A stretch of 64,000 bases of DNA. Source: Pontibacillus salicampi (GTDB lineage: Bacteria > Bacillota > Bacilli > Bacillales > BH030062). The number at the start of each line of letters is the position of its first letter. Within the stretch, counting starts at the first letter, position 1. Below the pieces are notes generated by a model that had not been told where the DNA came from, made no database searches, and was given only the letters and a program-made list of their open reading frames with translations. Where the stretch lies: positions 62,001 through 126,000 of the forward strand of contig NZ_JBHLTP010000008.1 in assembly GCF_042434395.1 (NCBI RefSeq). The letters run 5' to 3'. This document shows positions 15,471 through 24,527 of the stretch, piece by piece. The position numbers were made by a program, and so were the translations under genes.

Positions 15471-16025
15471 ATGAGAATAAAGATGGGGCTATTAGCGATA
15501 TGTCTTGGAAGTGCAATGGCATTAACCGCCTGTGCGTCAGAAGGAACCAGTAATAAAGAGGATTCTTCTACACCAACAGATGAAGAATCACAAAATAAAA
15601 CAGAACAAGATAAGAGCGGAGAGGATATAAAGAAGCTCACAGAGGATAAGGCTGAAGAGCTAATGACTGACTTCGAAACAAGGCTACAGCCTCGTGTAAA
15701 TGAAGAGGGAAAGGTTGTAGAGTACGATACAATTGAAGAATTAACAACGTATGTGGAGGAGACAGCTTCAACAGATTTAGCAAAGAAACTAGTGAAGGAG
15801 TTGTATGAAGAGAAGGAGGATGGCCTGTATGTGAAGCCAGACAAGCTAGGGCCATTTCTCAATCCAGATAAAAACTATACGTTAAACAAAAAATCGGAAA
15901 CGTCCTATGATTTGGTTCAAAAAAATGAAACAGATGCAAACGGGAAATACACGATGACCATTACTTTCAAGGCGAATGAAGGAACCTACGAAATTGCAAA
16001 TTATCAAATAGACAAATCTGCATAA
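15471..16025 (+). CDS. Lipoprotein of unknown function
   Basis: This is a 184-aa lipoprotein with a lipobox LTAC (Cys21), an acidic Ser/Thr/Asp/Glu-rich spacer (22-60) and a C-terminal domain (about 65-184) that ends in a beta-rich stretch (GKYTMTITFKANEGTYEIANY). The same domain occurs in the 199-aa protein at 60111-60710. The start has CAAGGAGGTCG 5 bases upstream. No enzyme motif is seen. Confidence 0.75.
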   Translation: MRIKMGLLAICLGSAMALTACASEGTSNKEDSSTPTDEESQNKTEQDKSGEDIKKLTEDKAEELMTDFETRLQPRVNEEGKVVEYDTIEELTTYVEETASTDLAKKLVKELYEEKEDGLYVKPDKLGPFLNPDKNYTLNKKSETSYDLVQKNETDANGKYTMTITFKANEGTYEIANYQIDKSA

Positions 16026-16027
16026 AA

Positions 16028-16060
16028 AAGCTGGGAGAAACTCTATCTCCCAGCTCCTTT
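16028..16060. terminator. Bidirectional terminator between the lipoprotein gene and yumC
   Basis: GCTGGGAGA and TCTCCCAGC flank a 6-base loop. Read leftward, the stem is followed by six T, and rightward by a weaker CTCCTTTAC. Confidence 0.8.
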
Positions 16061-16069
16061 ACTATAATA

Positions 16070-17059
16070 CTATTGGCCGAACAGGCTAGTAGAGTGCATT
16101 GGCTGTACTTTTGCTTTTGGATCGATGTAAGCTTTTGCATTGTTTACCGCTGTTGGACCTTCTCCAAATCCAGAGGCAATAAGCTTCACCTTTCCAGGGT
16201 ATGTGCAAATATCGCCAGCTGCATAAATGCCAGGGATGTTCGTCTCGCTCTTGGAATTTACGACAATATTGTTTTTCTCAATTTCCAGGTTCCACTCTTT
16301 AATGGGACCAAGGGAGGAAACAAAGCCGTAATTTACAATCAGTGCATCAACATCGATAGTGTGGGTAGCGTCACCCTTCGCTTCTTTTAAAACAACTTGT
16401 TCAATGCGATCCTCTCCTACTAACTCTTCTGGATTGTAAGGAGTCATGATGTTAACACTAGAATTATTCAACTGCTCAACACTGTGTTCGTGAGCACGGA
16501 ACTTATCACGACGATGGACGAGTGTTACAGAATTGGCAATTGGTTCGAGCATTAAGGACCAGTCAACTGCAGAATCTCCGCCTCCACATACCATAACGTT
16601 CTGACCGGCAAATTTCTTCATATCGTCGACATGGTAATGAAGGTTACTGCTCTCAAATTGTTCACAGTCCTGAATTTTTAATTTTCGTGGAGAGAAAGCC
16701 CCGTTACCCGCTGTAATAATGATCGTTTTAGAGTAATGGACTCCTTCATTTGTAATCATTTTAAATGTTCCATCTTCTAGTTTTTCTACCTTCTCTACAG
16801 ATTCTCCTAAAGCGACGGTAGGGTCGAAATAGTTTGCTTGCTCTGTTAGGTTATCTACTAAATCCTGTGCACGCACCTTAGGAAAGCCTGCAACGTCATA
16901 GATATATTTTTCAGGATATAATGCGGTGAGCTGCCCGCCTAAATGTGGAAGGCTTTCGATAATTTTCACGCTTGCTTGTCTCATGCCACCGTAGAAAGCT
17001 GTGAACAAGCCAACAGGGCCTCCACCGATTATCGTTATGTCATATACTTGTTCAGACAC
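16070..17059 (-). CDS. yumC: Ferredoxin/flavodoxin-NADP+ reductase, thioredoxin-reductase-like
   Basis: This is a 329-aa FAD enzyme that moves electrons between NADPH and ferredoxin or flavodoxin. The FAD-binding motif GGGPVG is at about 12-17, the NADPH-binding motif VCGGGDSAVDW at about 158-168, and the second FAD motif GIYAAGDICTYPGKV near the C-terminus. It lacks the CxxC of thioredoxin reductase, as expected for YumC-type FNR. The ATG lies at the start of the divergent region shared with the NADH dehydrogenase gene. Confidence 0.95.
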   Translation of the reverse strand: MSEQVYDITIIGGGPVGLFTAFYGGMRQASVKIIESLPHLGGQLTALYPEKYIYDVAGFPKVRAQDLVDNLTEQANYFDPTVALGESVEKVEKLEDGTFKMITNEGVHYSKTIIITAGNGAFSPRKLKIQDCEQFESSNLHYHVDDMKKFAGQNVMVCGGGDSAVDWSLMLEPIANSVTLVHRRDKFRAHEHSVEQLNNSSVNIMTPYNPEELVGEDRIEQVVLKEAKGDATHTIDVDALIVNYGFVSSLGPIKEWNLEIEKNNIVVNSKSETNIPGIYAAGDICTYPGKVKLIASGFGEGPTAVNNAKAYIDPKAKVQPMHSTSLFGQ

Positions 17060-17387
17060 ACTGATTCCCCCAATTCCTTATTTATATAAATGTTATTTTA
17101 TCATAAACATAGACGTTCAGAATTTATAATACCAAAAAATTAGGATATAATAAAAAATAAAATATTAGAAATGTCTGAATGTCGACAAATTCTCCTTAAA
17201 GGGTTGAAAATTAGAGTCAAAACGACTAAGATATTCCCTAGAAAATGTTTTACGAAATTATGACAATTCTATTATAGTATGCAGTATTCCTTTTTTTTGT
17301 GCAAGATTTCGTGAATTGAGTCACAAGACATCCACGCACCTGGACGTTGGGGTGTAAGAAAATCTTTAGTAAATGGAAGTGATATGT
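17060..17387. other. Divergent intergenic region between yumC and the NADH dehydrogenase gene
   Basis: 328 AT-rich bases with no open gene. Besides the Rex-like site at 17309-17326, several TATAAT-like boxes (for example GATATAAT near 17155) are present. Both genes probably have their promoters here. Confidence 0.5.
17309..17326 (+). promoter_or_regulatory. Rex-like operator upstream of the type II NADH dehydrogenase
   Basis: TCGTGAATTGAGTCACAA matches the Rex consensus TTGTGAANNNNTTCACAA at 12 of 14 fixed positions and contains the GTGA-N6-TCAC palindrome. Rex represses ndh in B. subtilis when NADH is low relative to NAD+. It lies 62 bases before the start codon. Confidence 0.5.
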
Positions 17388-18611
17388 ATGAACAGACCAA
17401 AGATAGTCATACTTGGTGCAGGCTATGGCGGAATGATTTCTACCGTTAAGCTACAGAAAATGCTTGGTGCAAACGAAGCAGATATTACATTAGTTAATAA
17501 GCATAATTACCATTATCAAACAACGTGGCTACATGAAAATGCGGCTGGTACTCTTCACCAGGATCGTACTCGCATTAAAATTAGCGACGTTGTAGATTTG
17601 AACAGAGTTAATCTTGTTCAAGATACGGTTGTTTCCATTCATCAGGATGAGAAGAAAGTGAAGCTTGAGAATGGGGAGCTCACGTATGATTACTTAATTG
17701 TAGGACTTGGATTCGAAGCTGCCACATTCGGTATTCAAGGACTTCTAGAGCATGCCTTTACGATTAGTAATATTAATAGTTCCCGCCTTATTCGCGAGCA
17801 CATTGAATACAACTTTGCTCGTTATAATAATGAGAAAGAAGAACGTCCGGAATTATTAAATATTGTAGTAGGCGGAGCTGGTTTTACTGGTATCGAATTT
17901 GTTGGGGAATTGGCAAATCGTGTACCGGAACTTTGTGAGGAATATGATATTCCAAGAGAGAAAGTTCGCATTTTAAACGTAGAGGCTGCACCAACTGCTC
18001 TCCCAGGTTTTGATGAGGAACTTGTGGAATACGCTATGAACCTTCTTGAAGGGAAGGGCGTTGAATTTAAGCTAGGTACCATGCTGAAGGAAGTTACAAA
18101 CAACAGCATTATTGTGGAGAAGGATGAGCAGCGCGAAGAAATTCCATCATCTAATGTAATCTGGGCTGCAGGTGTTCGTGGTAATTCTATCGTCGAAGAA
18201 GCTGGCTTTGAATCCGCTCGCGGCCGTGTGAAAGTAGGAGACGACCTCCGTGCACCAGGATATGACGATGTGTTTATTATTGGAGACTGTGCGCTTGTAA
18301 TGGATAAAGAAAATGATCGTCCTTATCCTCCAACTGCTCAAATCGCTATCCAGGAAGCAGAAACCACCGCTCATAATATCAAGACATTGATTAATGGGGG
18401 AGATCACCTTGAGAAGTTCGTCCCAGACTTGAAAGGAACGGTTGCTTCTCTTGGAGAAGGCCAAGCTATTGGTGTCGTATTCGGCGGTAAGAAATTATTT
18501 GGCTGGACAGCTTCCGTAATGAAGAAAGTTATTGATAACCGCTATTTATTAAAACTTGGCGGTGTTGGACTATTACTTAAAAAAGGTAAATTCAACATTT
18601 TTACTAAATAA
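17388..18611 (+). CDS. yumB: Type II NADH dehydrogenase (YumB-like)
   Basis: This 407-aa membrane-associated FAD enzyme oxidises NADH and reduces menaquinone without pumping protons. The first dinucleotide fold GAGYGG (10-15), the second NADH-binding motif VVGGAGFTGIEFVGEL, and the third motif VFIIGDCAL (FAD) are present. ATG 17388 follows GGAAGTGAT, so the upstream ATG at 17373 is not used. It sits near menaquinone genes of this chromosome and is preceded by a Rex-like site. Confidence 0.92.
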   Translation: MNRPKIVILGAGYGGMISTVKLQKMLGANEADITLVNKHNYHYQTTWLHENAAGTLHQDRTRIKISDVVDLNRVNLVQDTVVSIHQDEKKVKLENGELTYDYLIVGLGFEAATFGIQGLLEHAFTISNINSSRLIREHIEYNFARYNNEKEERPELLNIVVGGAGFTGIEFVGELANRVPELCEEYDIPREKVRILNVEAAPTALPGFDEELVEYAMNLLEGKGVEFKLGTMLKEVTNNSIIVEKDEQREEIPSSNVIWAAGVRGNSIVEEAGFESARGRVKVGDDLRAPGYDDVFIIGDCALVMDKENDRPYPPTAQIAIQEAETTAHNIKTLINGGDHLEKFVPDLKGTVASLGEGQAIGVVFGGKKLFGWTASVMKKVIDNRYLLKLGGVGLLLKKGKFNIFTK

Positions 18612-18629
18612 TACGAGTAGATTAGCATA

Positions 18630-18666
18630 ACTTGTAGAAAAACATCGTTTTTCTACAAGTTTTTTA
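18630..18666 (+). terminator. Terminator of the NADH dehydrogenase gene
   Basis: Perfect 14-base arms (ACTTGTAGAAAAAC and its complement) with a 3-base loop, followed by six T. Confidence 0.92.
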
Positions 18667-18807
18667 AAATCCAAATTTCCTTCCTTAAACGAATTAACGG
18701 AGAAACCGTATTCATATTTTATTAGGCATCGACTTGTTTTTCTCTGGTAATCATTATAAAATAACATGAGAAATAGTATTGGGTCGGAATATAGGGAGGA
18801 AGCATCA

Positions 18808-19125
18808 TTGAATATCATACAAGCTGTTGTGTCTGTTTTATTGTTCTTTGTATTGTTTTTCGGAATCGCTTTTTTAATAAATATGCTGCTTAGACAAACA
18901 TGGTTGTTAGCTTTTATATATCCAATCATTGTAGTGTTTATTGTAGATAATATATCGACAGCTGACTATTTTCTATCCTTCAGCGAGTCTATTCAAACGG
19001 CGGGAAGTCATCTCGTTAATCTTCAGATAGTTGATATTGTTATTCTTTCATCTGGGTTAGCCGGTACGATTGTATCGGGAATTATTATTAAAATGCTTCG
19101 GGTCCGAGGCTACCAGATGTTTTAA
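18808..19125 (+). CDS. yuiB: YuiB family membrane protein
   Basis: This 105-aa protein has three hydrophobic segments (about 4-25, 30-50 and 72-95). The start TTG at 18808 is 7 bases after GGGAGGA and gives the family's usual length; the ATG at 18766 has no ribosome binding site. The function is unknown. It heads the yuiB-yuiC-yuiD-pepA neighbourhood found in B. subtilis. Confidence 0.82.
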   Translation: MNIIQAVVSVLLFFVLFFGIAFLINMLLRQTWLLAFIYPIIVVFIVDNISTADYFLSFSESIQTAGSHLVNLQIVDIVILSSGLAGTIVSGIIIKMLRVRGYQMF

Positions 19126-19144
19126 CTAGTGTATTAATCATAAG

Positions 19145-19184
19145 GCCGCTATTGTTCATTTTGAATAATAGTGGCTTTTTTTTT
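19145..19184 (+). terminator. Terminator of yuiB
   Basis: GCCGCTATTGTTCA pairs with TGAATAATAGTGGC, followed by nine T. Confidence 0.9.
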
Positions 19185-19357
19185 ATGAAAAAAATGGGTG
19201 AAATGGTATAGCATGAATGGAATAGAGTGAAGGGGTACGGAAGAAAGAGGTTTGTATGGAGGGGTACTGGTTTGCTTATTTTTCTGAAAATTTGATAGTG
19301 GATATGAATACTTTCAAGATAAATTGGAAAGGATGACACTCAGAGAGGTGTTATCTA

Positions 19358-20056
19358 TTGAATAAAACGAAAACATTTGTAAAGAGATTTGTCATGTCCC
19401 TATTGTTTATAGGTGCACTTAGTACGACGTTTACATCTGTGACGAATGTATCTGCCTTTGATATAGGCGCCTGGCTACAACAACAAAGCAAAATAACATA
19501 TGAAGAAAAACCTTCCTTTATGGAACATGTATGGAAGAAAACGGCTTTAGAGATGAAGGGGTTGAAGCACATTGCTGCCAACCAAACCTATATTTCGAAT
19601 GAGAAGGTGGAAGCGCCGAAGAAGCTAGGTGATGCGATTGATGTTTCTAATTACCCAACTGTAGCTGTTTTAGCAACTGGGTACACAGCGGGAGTAGAAT
19701 CGACAGGAAAGAACCCTGGTCATCCTATGTATGGAATTACTTATTCTGGGGTGAAGGTGAAAAGGGATTTATATTCTACAATTGCTGCGGATTTAAGTGT
19801 ATTTCCAATTGGAACCATTTTATTTATACCTGATTATGGGTATGGAGTGGTAGCAGACAAAGGCTCAGCAATAAAAGGGAATAAGATTGATTTATATTAC
19901 GAAACAGTAGACGATGTATATAACCACTGGGGTAAGAAAACGGTAGAAGTATATGTAGTGAAAAAAGGAAATGGGTCCTTAACAGAGGAAGAGCTTGAAC
20001 TGTTGAATGAGGACGAAGCATTACAAGTGTTCCGCCAGCAAATAAAAGGTAAATAA
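19358..20056 (+). CDS. yuiC: Secreted 3D-domain muralytic protein (YuiC-like)
   Basis: This 232-aa protein has a signal peptide (about 1-33) and a C-terminal 3D domain (about 98-205) of the MltA/RpfB-related double-psi beta-barrel type, with conserved aspartates in VADKG and IDLYYET. The family acts on peptidoglycan, and B. subtilis YuiC is linked to stationary-phase survival. The start is TTG 19358 after GAGAGGTG. It stands alone with a long hairpin terminator. Confidence 0.87.
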   Translation: MNKTKTFVKRFVMSLLFIGALSTTFTSVTNVSAFDIGAWLQQQSKITYEEKPSFMEHVWKKTALEMKGLKHIAANQTYISNEKVEAPKKLGDAIDVSNYPTVAVLATGYTAGVESTGKNPGHPMYGITYSGVKVKRDLYSTIAADLSVFPIGTILFIPDYGYGVVADKGSAIKGNKIDLYYETVDDVYNHWGKKTVEVYVVKKGNGSLTEEELELLNEDEALQVFRQQIKGK

Positions 20057-20088
20057 AGGGGTGGACCAGAAGTGGTTTAGCCTATAAA

Positions 20089-20145
20089 AAATCCGAACTA
20101 CTAATAGTAATCTTCATTTGAGGATTCAAGTTAGTTCGGATTTTT
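20089..20145 (+). terminator. Terminator of yuiC
   Basis: AAATCCGAACTA and TAGTTCGGATTTTT close a 31-base loop that itself contains an inner repeat. Confidence 0.75.
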
Positions 20146-20272
20146 CTGTGTACATTTCTATTCTACTACTATCCCGATAGAATGGGGATTATTGTTATGT
20201 TGCAGCCCTTTTTTGTATATTGGCTCTCATAAACACCAATGTTTAATGCTGCGTTGAGCCATATTAGCGGGA

Positions 20273-20746
20273 TCAAATTAGTAAAAATAATACAATGCTA
20301 ATAAGGATTCCTGTAATACCGCCGAAGAACACTTCGATGGGCTGATGTCCTAATAATTCTTTTAATTCTTCTCTTTTCTCATACTCAGCCTTCTTATTCC
20401 AAACCCGTGCTTCTTCTACCATATGGGTGAAATCCTTTGCCAACTTATTAAGAAGAATTGCTTGTTCTCCAGCTTGCCTTCTGACTCCTGTTGCGTCGAA
20501 CATTACAATAATAGCAAGAACACATGCAACAGCAAATATATTAGAATCAAGACCATCCGTTAATCCGATCGCTGTAGCCAATGCGGTAACAGCAGCAGAG
20601 TGACTGCTTGGCATACCGCCTGTGGAAAAGGCAAGACCGGGATTGAACCGCCTTGATGCAATAAAATGAATAGGGATTTTTACTACCTGGGCAAAGATTA
20701 TAGCTGTTAACGCAGCCCAGAGAGGGAAATTGGAGAAGAGTTCCAT
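20273..20746 (-). CDS. yuiD: YuiD family acid-phosphatase-like membrane protein (DUF212)
   Basis: This 157-aa membrane protein of the divergent PAP2 family has a conserved SSHSAAVTALAT segment (about 47-58), an RRQAGEQA motif and a final hydrophobic helix. It is predicted to be a membrane phosphatase, with no known substrate. It is encoded opposite to its neighbours yuiC and pepA, as in B. subtilis. Confidence 0.87.
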   Translation of the reverse strand: MELFSNFPLWAALTAIIFAQVVKIPIHFIASRRFNPGLAFSTGGMPSSHSAAVTALATAIGLTDGLDSNIFAVACVLAIIVMFDATGVRRQAGEQAILLNKLAKDFTHMVEEARVWNKKAEYEKREELKELLGHQPIEVFFGGITGILISIVLFLLI

Positions 20747-21061
20747 GCTAGTCGTTCATCCTTTCTGCAATCAGTGACTTACATCCTAATTTTCGCTCTT
20801 ACCATTTTAACACGACTAGAAAGGTGGAGGTTGCTCTAGACCGTGTATAAACGTAAAGTTCATATGAAGTTTTTGTAAATGACTCTTTGTTTTTGCTGCA
20901 AGGTAGGGAAATGTTGTCTCCGTTACCGTTCATTTGTTTTTCTGGTTATTATTGTATTATACCATAGTCCCCATCCTCATTGGGATTAGAGCATTTCTTA
21001 TATGTATCGTTCCCTAATAGCGGTAATTTTCTGTATAATGAGAGGTGGAGGTGGAGAATTA
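20747..21061. other. Divergent intergenic region between yuiD and pepA
   Basis: 315 bases without a supported gene. It should hold promoters for both genes; I see no clear operator. Confidence 0.4.
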
Positions 21062-22552
21062 ATGTTTCATATTCAGCCAACAACCGAAATGTTCTCAGAA
21101 TCAGAAGCAATTGTATTTGGGTTATATGAAGAAAATAAACTAAATCAACAAGTGTATGAGCAATATAATGACGCGCTTGATGGTGCACTAGATCAATACA
21201 TAAAAGATGGCGATGTATCCAATGCCTACAAAAAAGTTTCTAAAGTATTTACCCTGAATCAAATACCTGCTAAACGTTTGTATATTGTAGGGCTTGGTAA
21301 AAAGGAAAATCTAACACCAAGTCGTCTCAAAGCGGCATACGGTGTCCTCTTTAAGCAATTACAGAAGGATCACATTAGTGAGGTTTCCGTATTACTCCAT
21401 AGCTTTGAGACACCTCAAACAAGTGTCACAGAAGCTGCTTCTCTCATATCGGAAGCAATGATTACGGCTCCTTATCAATTTGAGCACTATAAAACGAATA
21501 ATGCGAAGCCCGATACTAAGTTAACCAATGTATGTATTCTTACGGACGATAATAAACAGCATATTGAATCCGCGCTTGATAAAGGGTATGCTACTGGTCA
21601 TGGAATTAACACTGCTCGCCATCTAGTACAGCTGCCAGGAAATCTATTAACTGCGACGGATTTAGCTGCCTACGCTCAATCCATGGCGGAAGAATTAGGA
21701 TTTGAGAAGGAAATATTAGATAAAGAAGATATGGAAAATTTGGGGATGGGAGCCTTATTAGCAGTAAATCAAGGATCTACAGAACCTCCTAAAATGATTG
21801 TGCTGAAATATCAAGGAAAAGAAGACTGGAACGATGTAGTAGGGTTAGTCGGAAAAGGTATAACCTTTGATACGGGGGGCTATTCTATCAAGCCTAAGGA
21901 TGGCATTGTTGGGATGAAGAGTGATATGGGAGGTGCTGCGGCTGTACTTGGGGCAATGGAAATCGTTGGACGTCTTAAGCCAGCACAAAATATCATTGCC
22001 GTCATTCCATCTACCGACAATATGATAAGCGGGTCAGCATTTAAGCCTGATGACGTAATTACATCATTGAGCGGGAAAACAATAGAAGTACTAAACACAG
22101 ATGCAGAAGGAAGACTTGCTTTAGCTGATGGCATCACGTATGCGAAGCGGCTAAAAGCAGATCGCATCATTGATGTGGCTACTTTAACAGGCGGAGTAGT
22201 TGTTGCTCTTGGTGATATTACTACAGGAGCCATGACGAATAACCAAGCCTTTTATAAGAAGGTAGAAGAAGCTTCTCAACGAACGGGTGAACCAATGTGG
22301 CAGCTTCCTTACAACACAATGTATCAGGATAAAGTGCGCTCTAGTGATGTCGCCGATTTAAATAACTCTCCTGGAAGAAAGGCGCACGCCATTATGGCTG
22401 GTTCCTTCCTGGCTGAATTTGCAGAGGAAACCCCTTGGGTTCATTTGGATATTGCAGGAACAGCAACGACTGATTCGGTGTATGACTTAGGACCAAAGGG
22501 ACCAACAGGAGTAATGGCAAGTACGATAGCAAATTATATTTTACATCTTTAG
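21062..22552 (+). CDS. pepA: Leucyl aminopeptidase (M17)
   Basis: This 496-aa cytosolic metallopeptidase removes N-terminal residues from peptides. The M17 signature NTDAEGRL is present with the metal-binding lysine and aspartates in VGKGITFDTGGYSIKP and KSDMGGAAAVLGAM. ATG 21062 follows GGAGGTGGAG; an upstream in-frame extension from 21002 contains that ribosome binding site and is rejected. It corresponds to B. subtilis YuiE. Confidence 0.95.
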   Translation: MFHIQPTTEMFSESEAIVFGLYEENKLNQQVYEQYNDALDGALDQYIKDGDVSNAYKKVSKVFTLNQIPAKRLYIVGLGKKENLTPSRLKAAYGVLFKQLQKDHISEVSVLLHSFETPQTSVTEAASLISEAMITAPYQFEHYKTNNAKPDTKLTNVCILTDDNKQHIESALDKGYATGHGINTARHLVQLPGNLLTATDLAAYAQSMAEELGFEKEILDKEDMENLGMGALLAVNQGSTEPPKMIVLKYQGKEDWNDVVGLVGKGITFDTGGYSIKPKDGIVGMKSDMGGAAAVLGAMEIVGRLKPAQNIIAVIPSTDNMISGSAFKPDDVITSLSGKTIEVLNTDAEGRLALADGITYAKRLKADRIIDVATLTGGVVVALGDITTGAMTNNQAFYKKVEEASQRTGEPMWQLPYNTMYQDKVRSSDVADLNNSPGRKAHAIMAGSFLAEFAEETPWVHLDIAGTATTDSVYDLGPKGPTGVMASTIANYILHL

Positions 22553-22558
22553 TATTCG

Positions 22559-22590
22559 ACGGTCTCTTTTTTGCAGAAGAGACCGTTTTT
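22559..22590 (+). terminator. Terminator of pepA
   Basis: ACGGTCTCTT and AAGAGACCGT around an 8-base loop, then five T. Confidence 0.88.
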
Positions 22591-22591
22591 G

Positions 22592-22981
22592 CTACCAATG
22601 CAACGCAATAGTTAAGGTACAGTTATGCTTTTCTGTGCTGTGTAAAAGGATGACTTGAATGCCATCAGGAGTGTAGTGTACCTCGTCTAGATGGTTGATG
22701 CCCAAGCTCGTAAGCTGCTTTTTCACTTGCTCGCGATCGTTTTTTTGAGCGGCCTCCATGATGGTTTGGGAGAAGGAGGAGGAGCTGGAAAATGTATTGG
22801 TTAGTGTTTCTGCCTCCTTCAATAGTATGGCGCATTGCTTGGCAGAATCCTCCAATTTAGAGGGATCAACCGGTGGGTAATTTCGATTCCGGACCAAATA
22901 AAGGGGAAGGAAGTTATAATTATAGCTTGGCAGGCAAGGGAAATAGCATCCAGTACAGGGTACATAACCATAATGCTTCAT
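22592..22981 (-). CDS. YuzC-like protein, possible spore protein
   Basis: This 129-aa protein has a Tyr/Pro/Cys-rich N-terminus (MKHYGYVPCTGCYFPCLPSY) followed by a helical, soluble part. Such composition resembles B. subtilis YuzC and other small spore-coat proteins, and its position beside pepA fits. ATG 22981 follows AAGGAGGG on the complementary strand. The assignment rests on composition and position only. Confidence 0.55.
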   Translation of the reverse strand: MKHYGYVPCTGCYFPCLPSYNYNFLPLYLVRNRNYPPVDPSKLEDSAKQCAILLKEAETLTNTFSSSSSFSQTIMEAAQKNDREQVKKQLTSLGINHLDEVHYTPDGIQVILLHSTEKHNCTLTIALHW

Positions 22982-23044
22982 AAATATACCCTCCTTTTCC
23001 CTGTTCACTATATGTCATCCTTGTAGGTTTGTGCCTGCTTACAT

Positions 23045-23076
23045 AAAAAAGATACCTCTAAGAAAAGAGGTATCTT
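23045..23076 (-). terminator. Terminator of deoD
   Basis: GATACCTCT and AGAGGTATC, followed leftward by six T. Confidence 0.88.
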
Positions 23077-23081
23077 ATCCA

Positions 23082-23792
23082 TTAATCTTGAATAGCGGCT
23101 TCTAATGCAACTTCAATCATCTCATTGAACGTCGTTTGACGTTCCTCAGAAGTAGTTTCTTCACCTGTGATGATGTGATCGCTAACCGTTAGAACAGATA
23201 ATGCTTGACGATCATATTTAGATGCTAATGTATATAGAGCAGTTGTTTCCATTTCAACAGCTAGTACATTGTAAGCTGCTAAATGATCAAATAGCTCTTT
23301 AGCATTATCGCGATAAAAGCTGTCACTAGTAAAGACGTTTCCAACTCTTAGCTGCAGTCCTTTATTCTCACCTGCTTCATAAGCTGCCTTTAGTAAATGG
23401 AAATCAGCTGTAGGGGCAAAATCGATACCGCCAAATTCCATTCGATTCATTTGGGAATCTGTGGAGGAAGTGGAGGCAAGAATAACATCTCGAACCTTAA
23501 CGTCTTTTTGAAGAGCTCCACAGGAACCAACCCGTATGAGTTTCTGAACGTCATAGCTCTGAATTAATTCATTTACATAAATGGAGATGGAAGGGACTCC
23601 CATGCCTGTACCCTGAACCGATATTCTTTCTCCTTTATATGTGCCTGTATAGCCATACATGCCCCTAACCTCGTTATAGCAAGTAGGGTTTTCTAAAAAG
23701 TTCTCCGCGATATATTTCGCTCGAAGCGGATCACCTGGTAGTAAAATTTTATCCGCAATATCGCCTTTGTTGGCACCAATATGTACTGTCAT
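23082..23792 (-). CDS. deoD: Purine nucleoside phosphorylase DeoD
   Basis: This 236-aa hexameric-type enzyme splits purine (deoxy)nucleosides with phosphate. It begins MTVHIGANKGDIADKILLPG, contains the phosphate-binding GDPLRA motif and VRVGSCGAL, and has the catalytic region VEMETTALY and SDH near the C-terminus. It is a single gene with good Shine-Dalgarno and terminator. Together with xpt-pbuX later in the window it belongs to purine salvage. Confidence 0.96.
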   Translation of the reverse strand: MTVHIGANKGDIADKILLPGDPLRAKYIAENFLENPTCYNEVRGMYGYTGTYKGERISVQGTGMGVPSISIYVNELIQSYDVQKLIRVGSCGALQKDVKVRDVILASTSSTDSQMNRMEFGGIDFAPTADFHLLKAAYEAGENKGLQLRVGNVFTSDSFYRDNAKELFDHLAAYNVLAVEMETTALYTLASKYDRQALSVLTVSDHIITGEETTSEERQTTFNEMIEVALEAAIQD

Positions 23793-24032
23793 GAAACATG
23801 ACCTCCTTCAATCTTTCTACCCAATAAAAATATCATACCCCAATAAAGAATACAAATGGGAACGGTTTCAAATTAAAACGGGAACTAACTAGGCTTTCTC
23901 CGTTATCCTTGGTAAAATGTACATAAATAGCAAATATCTAGTGAGATTTGCGCAAACCTTTTGGAAGTGCTTGACATACTATCCAATAGATGTACTTATT
24001 TTGCAGGCGTAGAGAAAGGGGTTCTTTAAAGC

Positions 24033-24521
24033 ATGAATATATCAATATCAAAGCTTCCAGGTATTGGACAGAAGATTTGTTTGACCACTGCGGAAGATAG
24101 TCAGCTAGTATTAATCGTTCACCATTCCGGGAAGAGGGAGCTATATTTTTTTGATGATGCGGATAGCGATGAAGCGGACTTTGGCATGGACTTAACGGCA
24201 GATGAAACGAGGGAGCTAGGTGCTCAATTATTAGGAGCAACGTATCAGCCTGTAGACGCAGACAAATTAAAAATGTTTAATAATCAAATTCTCATCGATT
24301 GGGTAGAAATTAAACCTGCTTCCTCTCTAACTAATAAAACGATAGAAGAGTCTGAAATCCGCAATAAGACGGGTGCTACCATTATAGGGATTGTCAAAGG
24401 AGAAGACATCATCGCCATACCAGAAGCCTATACGAAACTTCAGCCTGGGGATGTCATAATGGCGATTGGTAAAAAGGATCAAATAGCGACACTAACTTCT
24501 CTATGCAAAGGAGAGGAATGA
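24033..24521 (+). CDS. khtT: K+/H+ antiporter regulatory subunit KhtT-like
   Basis: This 162-aa cytosolic protein has an N-terminal KhtT-type domain and a C-terminal TrkA-C/RCK_C domain (about 75-158: IEESEIRNKTGATIIGIVKG, then LQPGDVIMAIGKKDQ), which binds c-di-AMP in the B. subtilis homologue. It controls the KhtU channel, whose gene follows 6 bases later. There is AAAGGGG upstream of the ATG. Confidence 0.9.
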   Translation: MNISISKLPGIGQKICLTTAEDSQLVLIVHHSGKRELYFFDDADSDEADFGMDLTADETRELGAQLLGATYQPVDADKLKMFNNQILIDWVEIKPASSLTNKTIEESEIRNKTGATIIGIVKGEDIIAIPEAYTKLQPGDVIMAIGKKDQIATLTSLCKGEE

Positions 24522-24527
24522 TAACTT

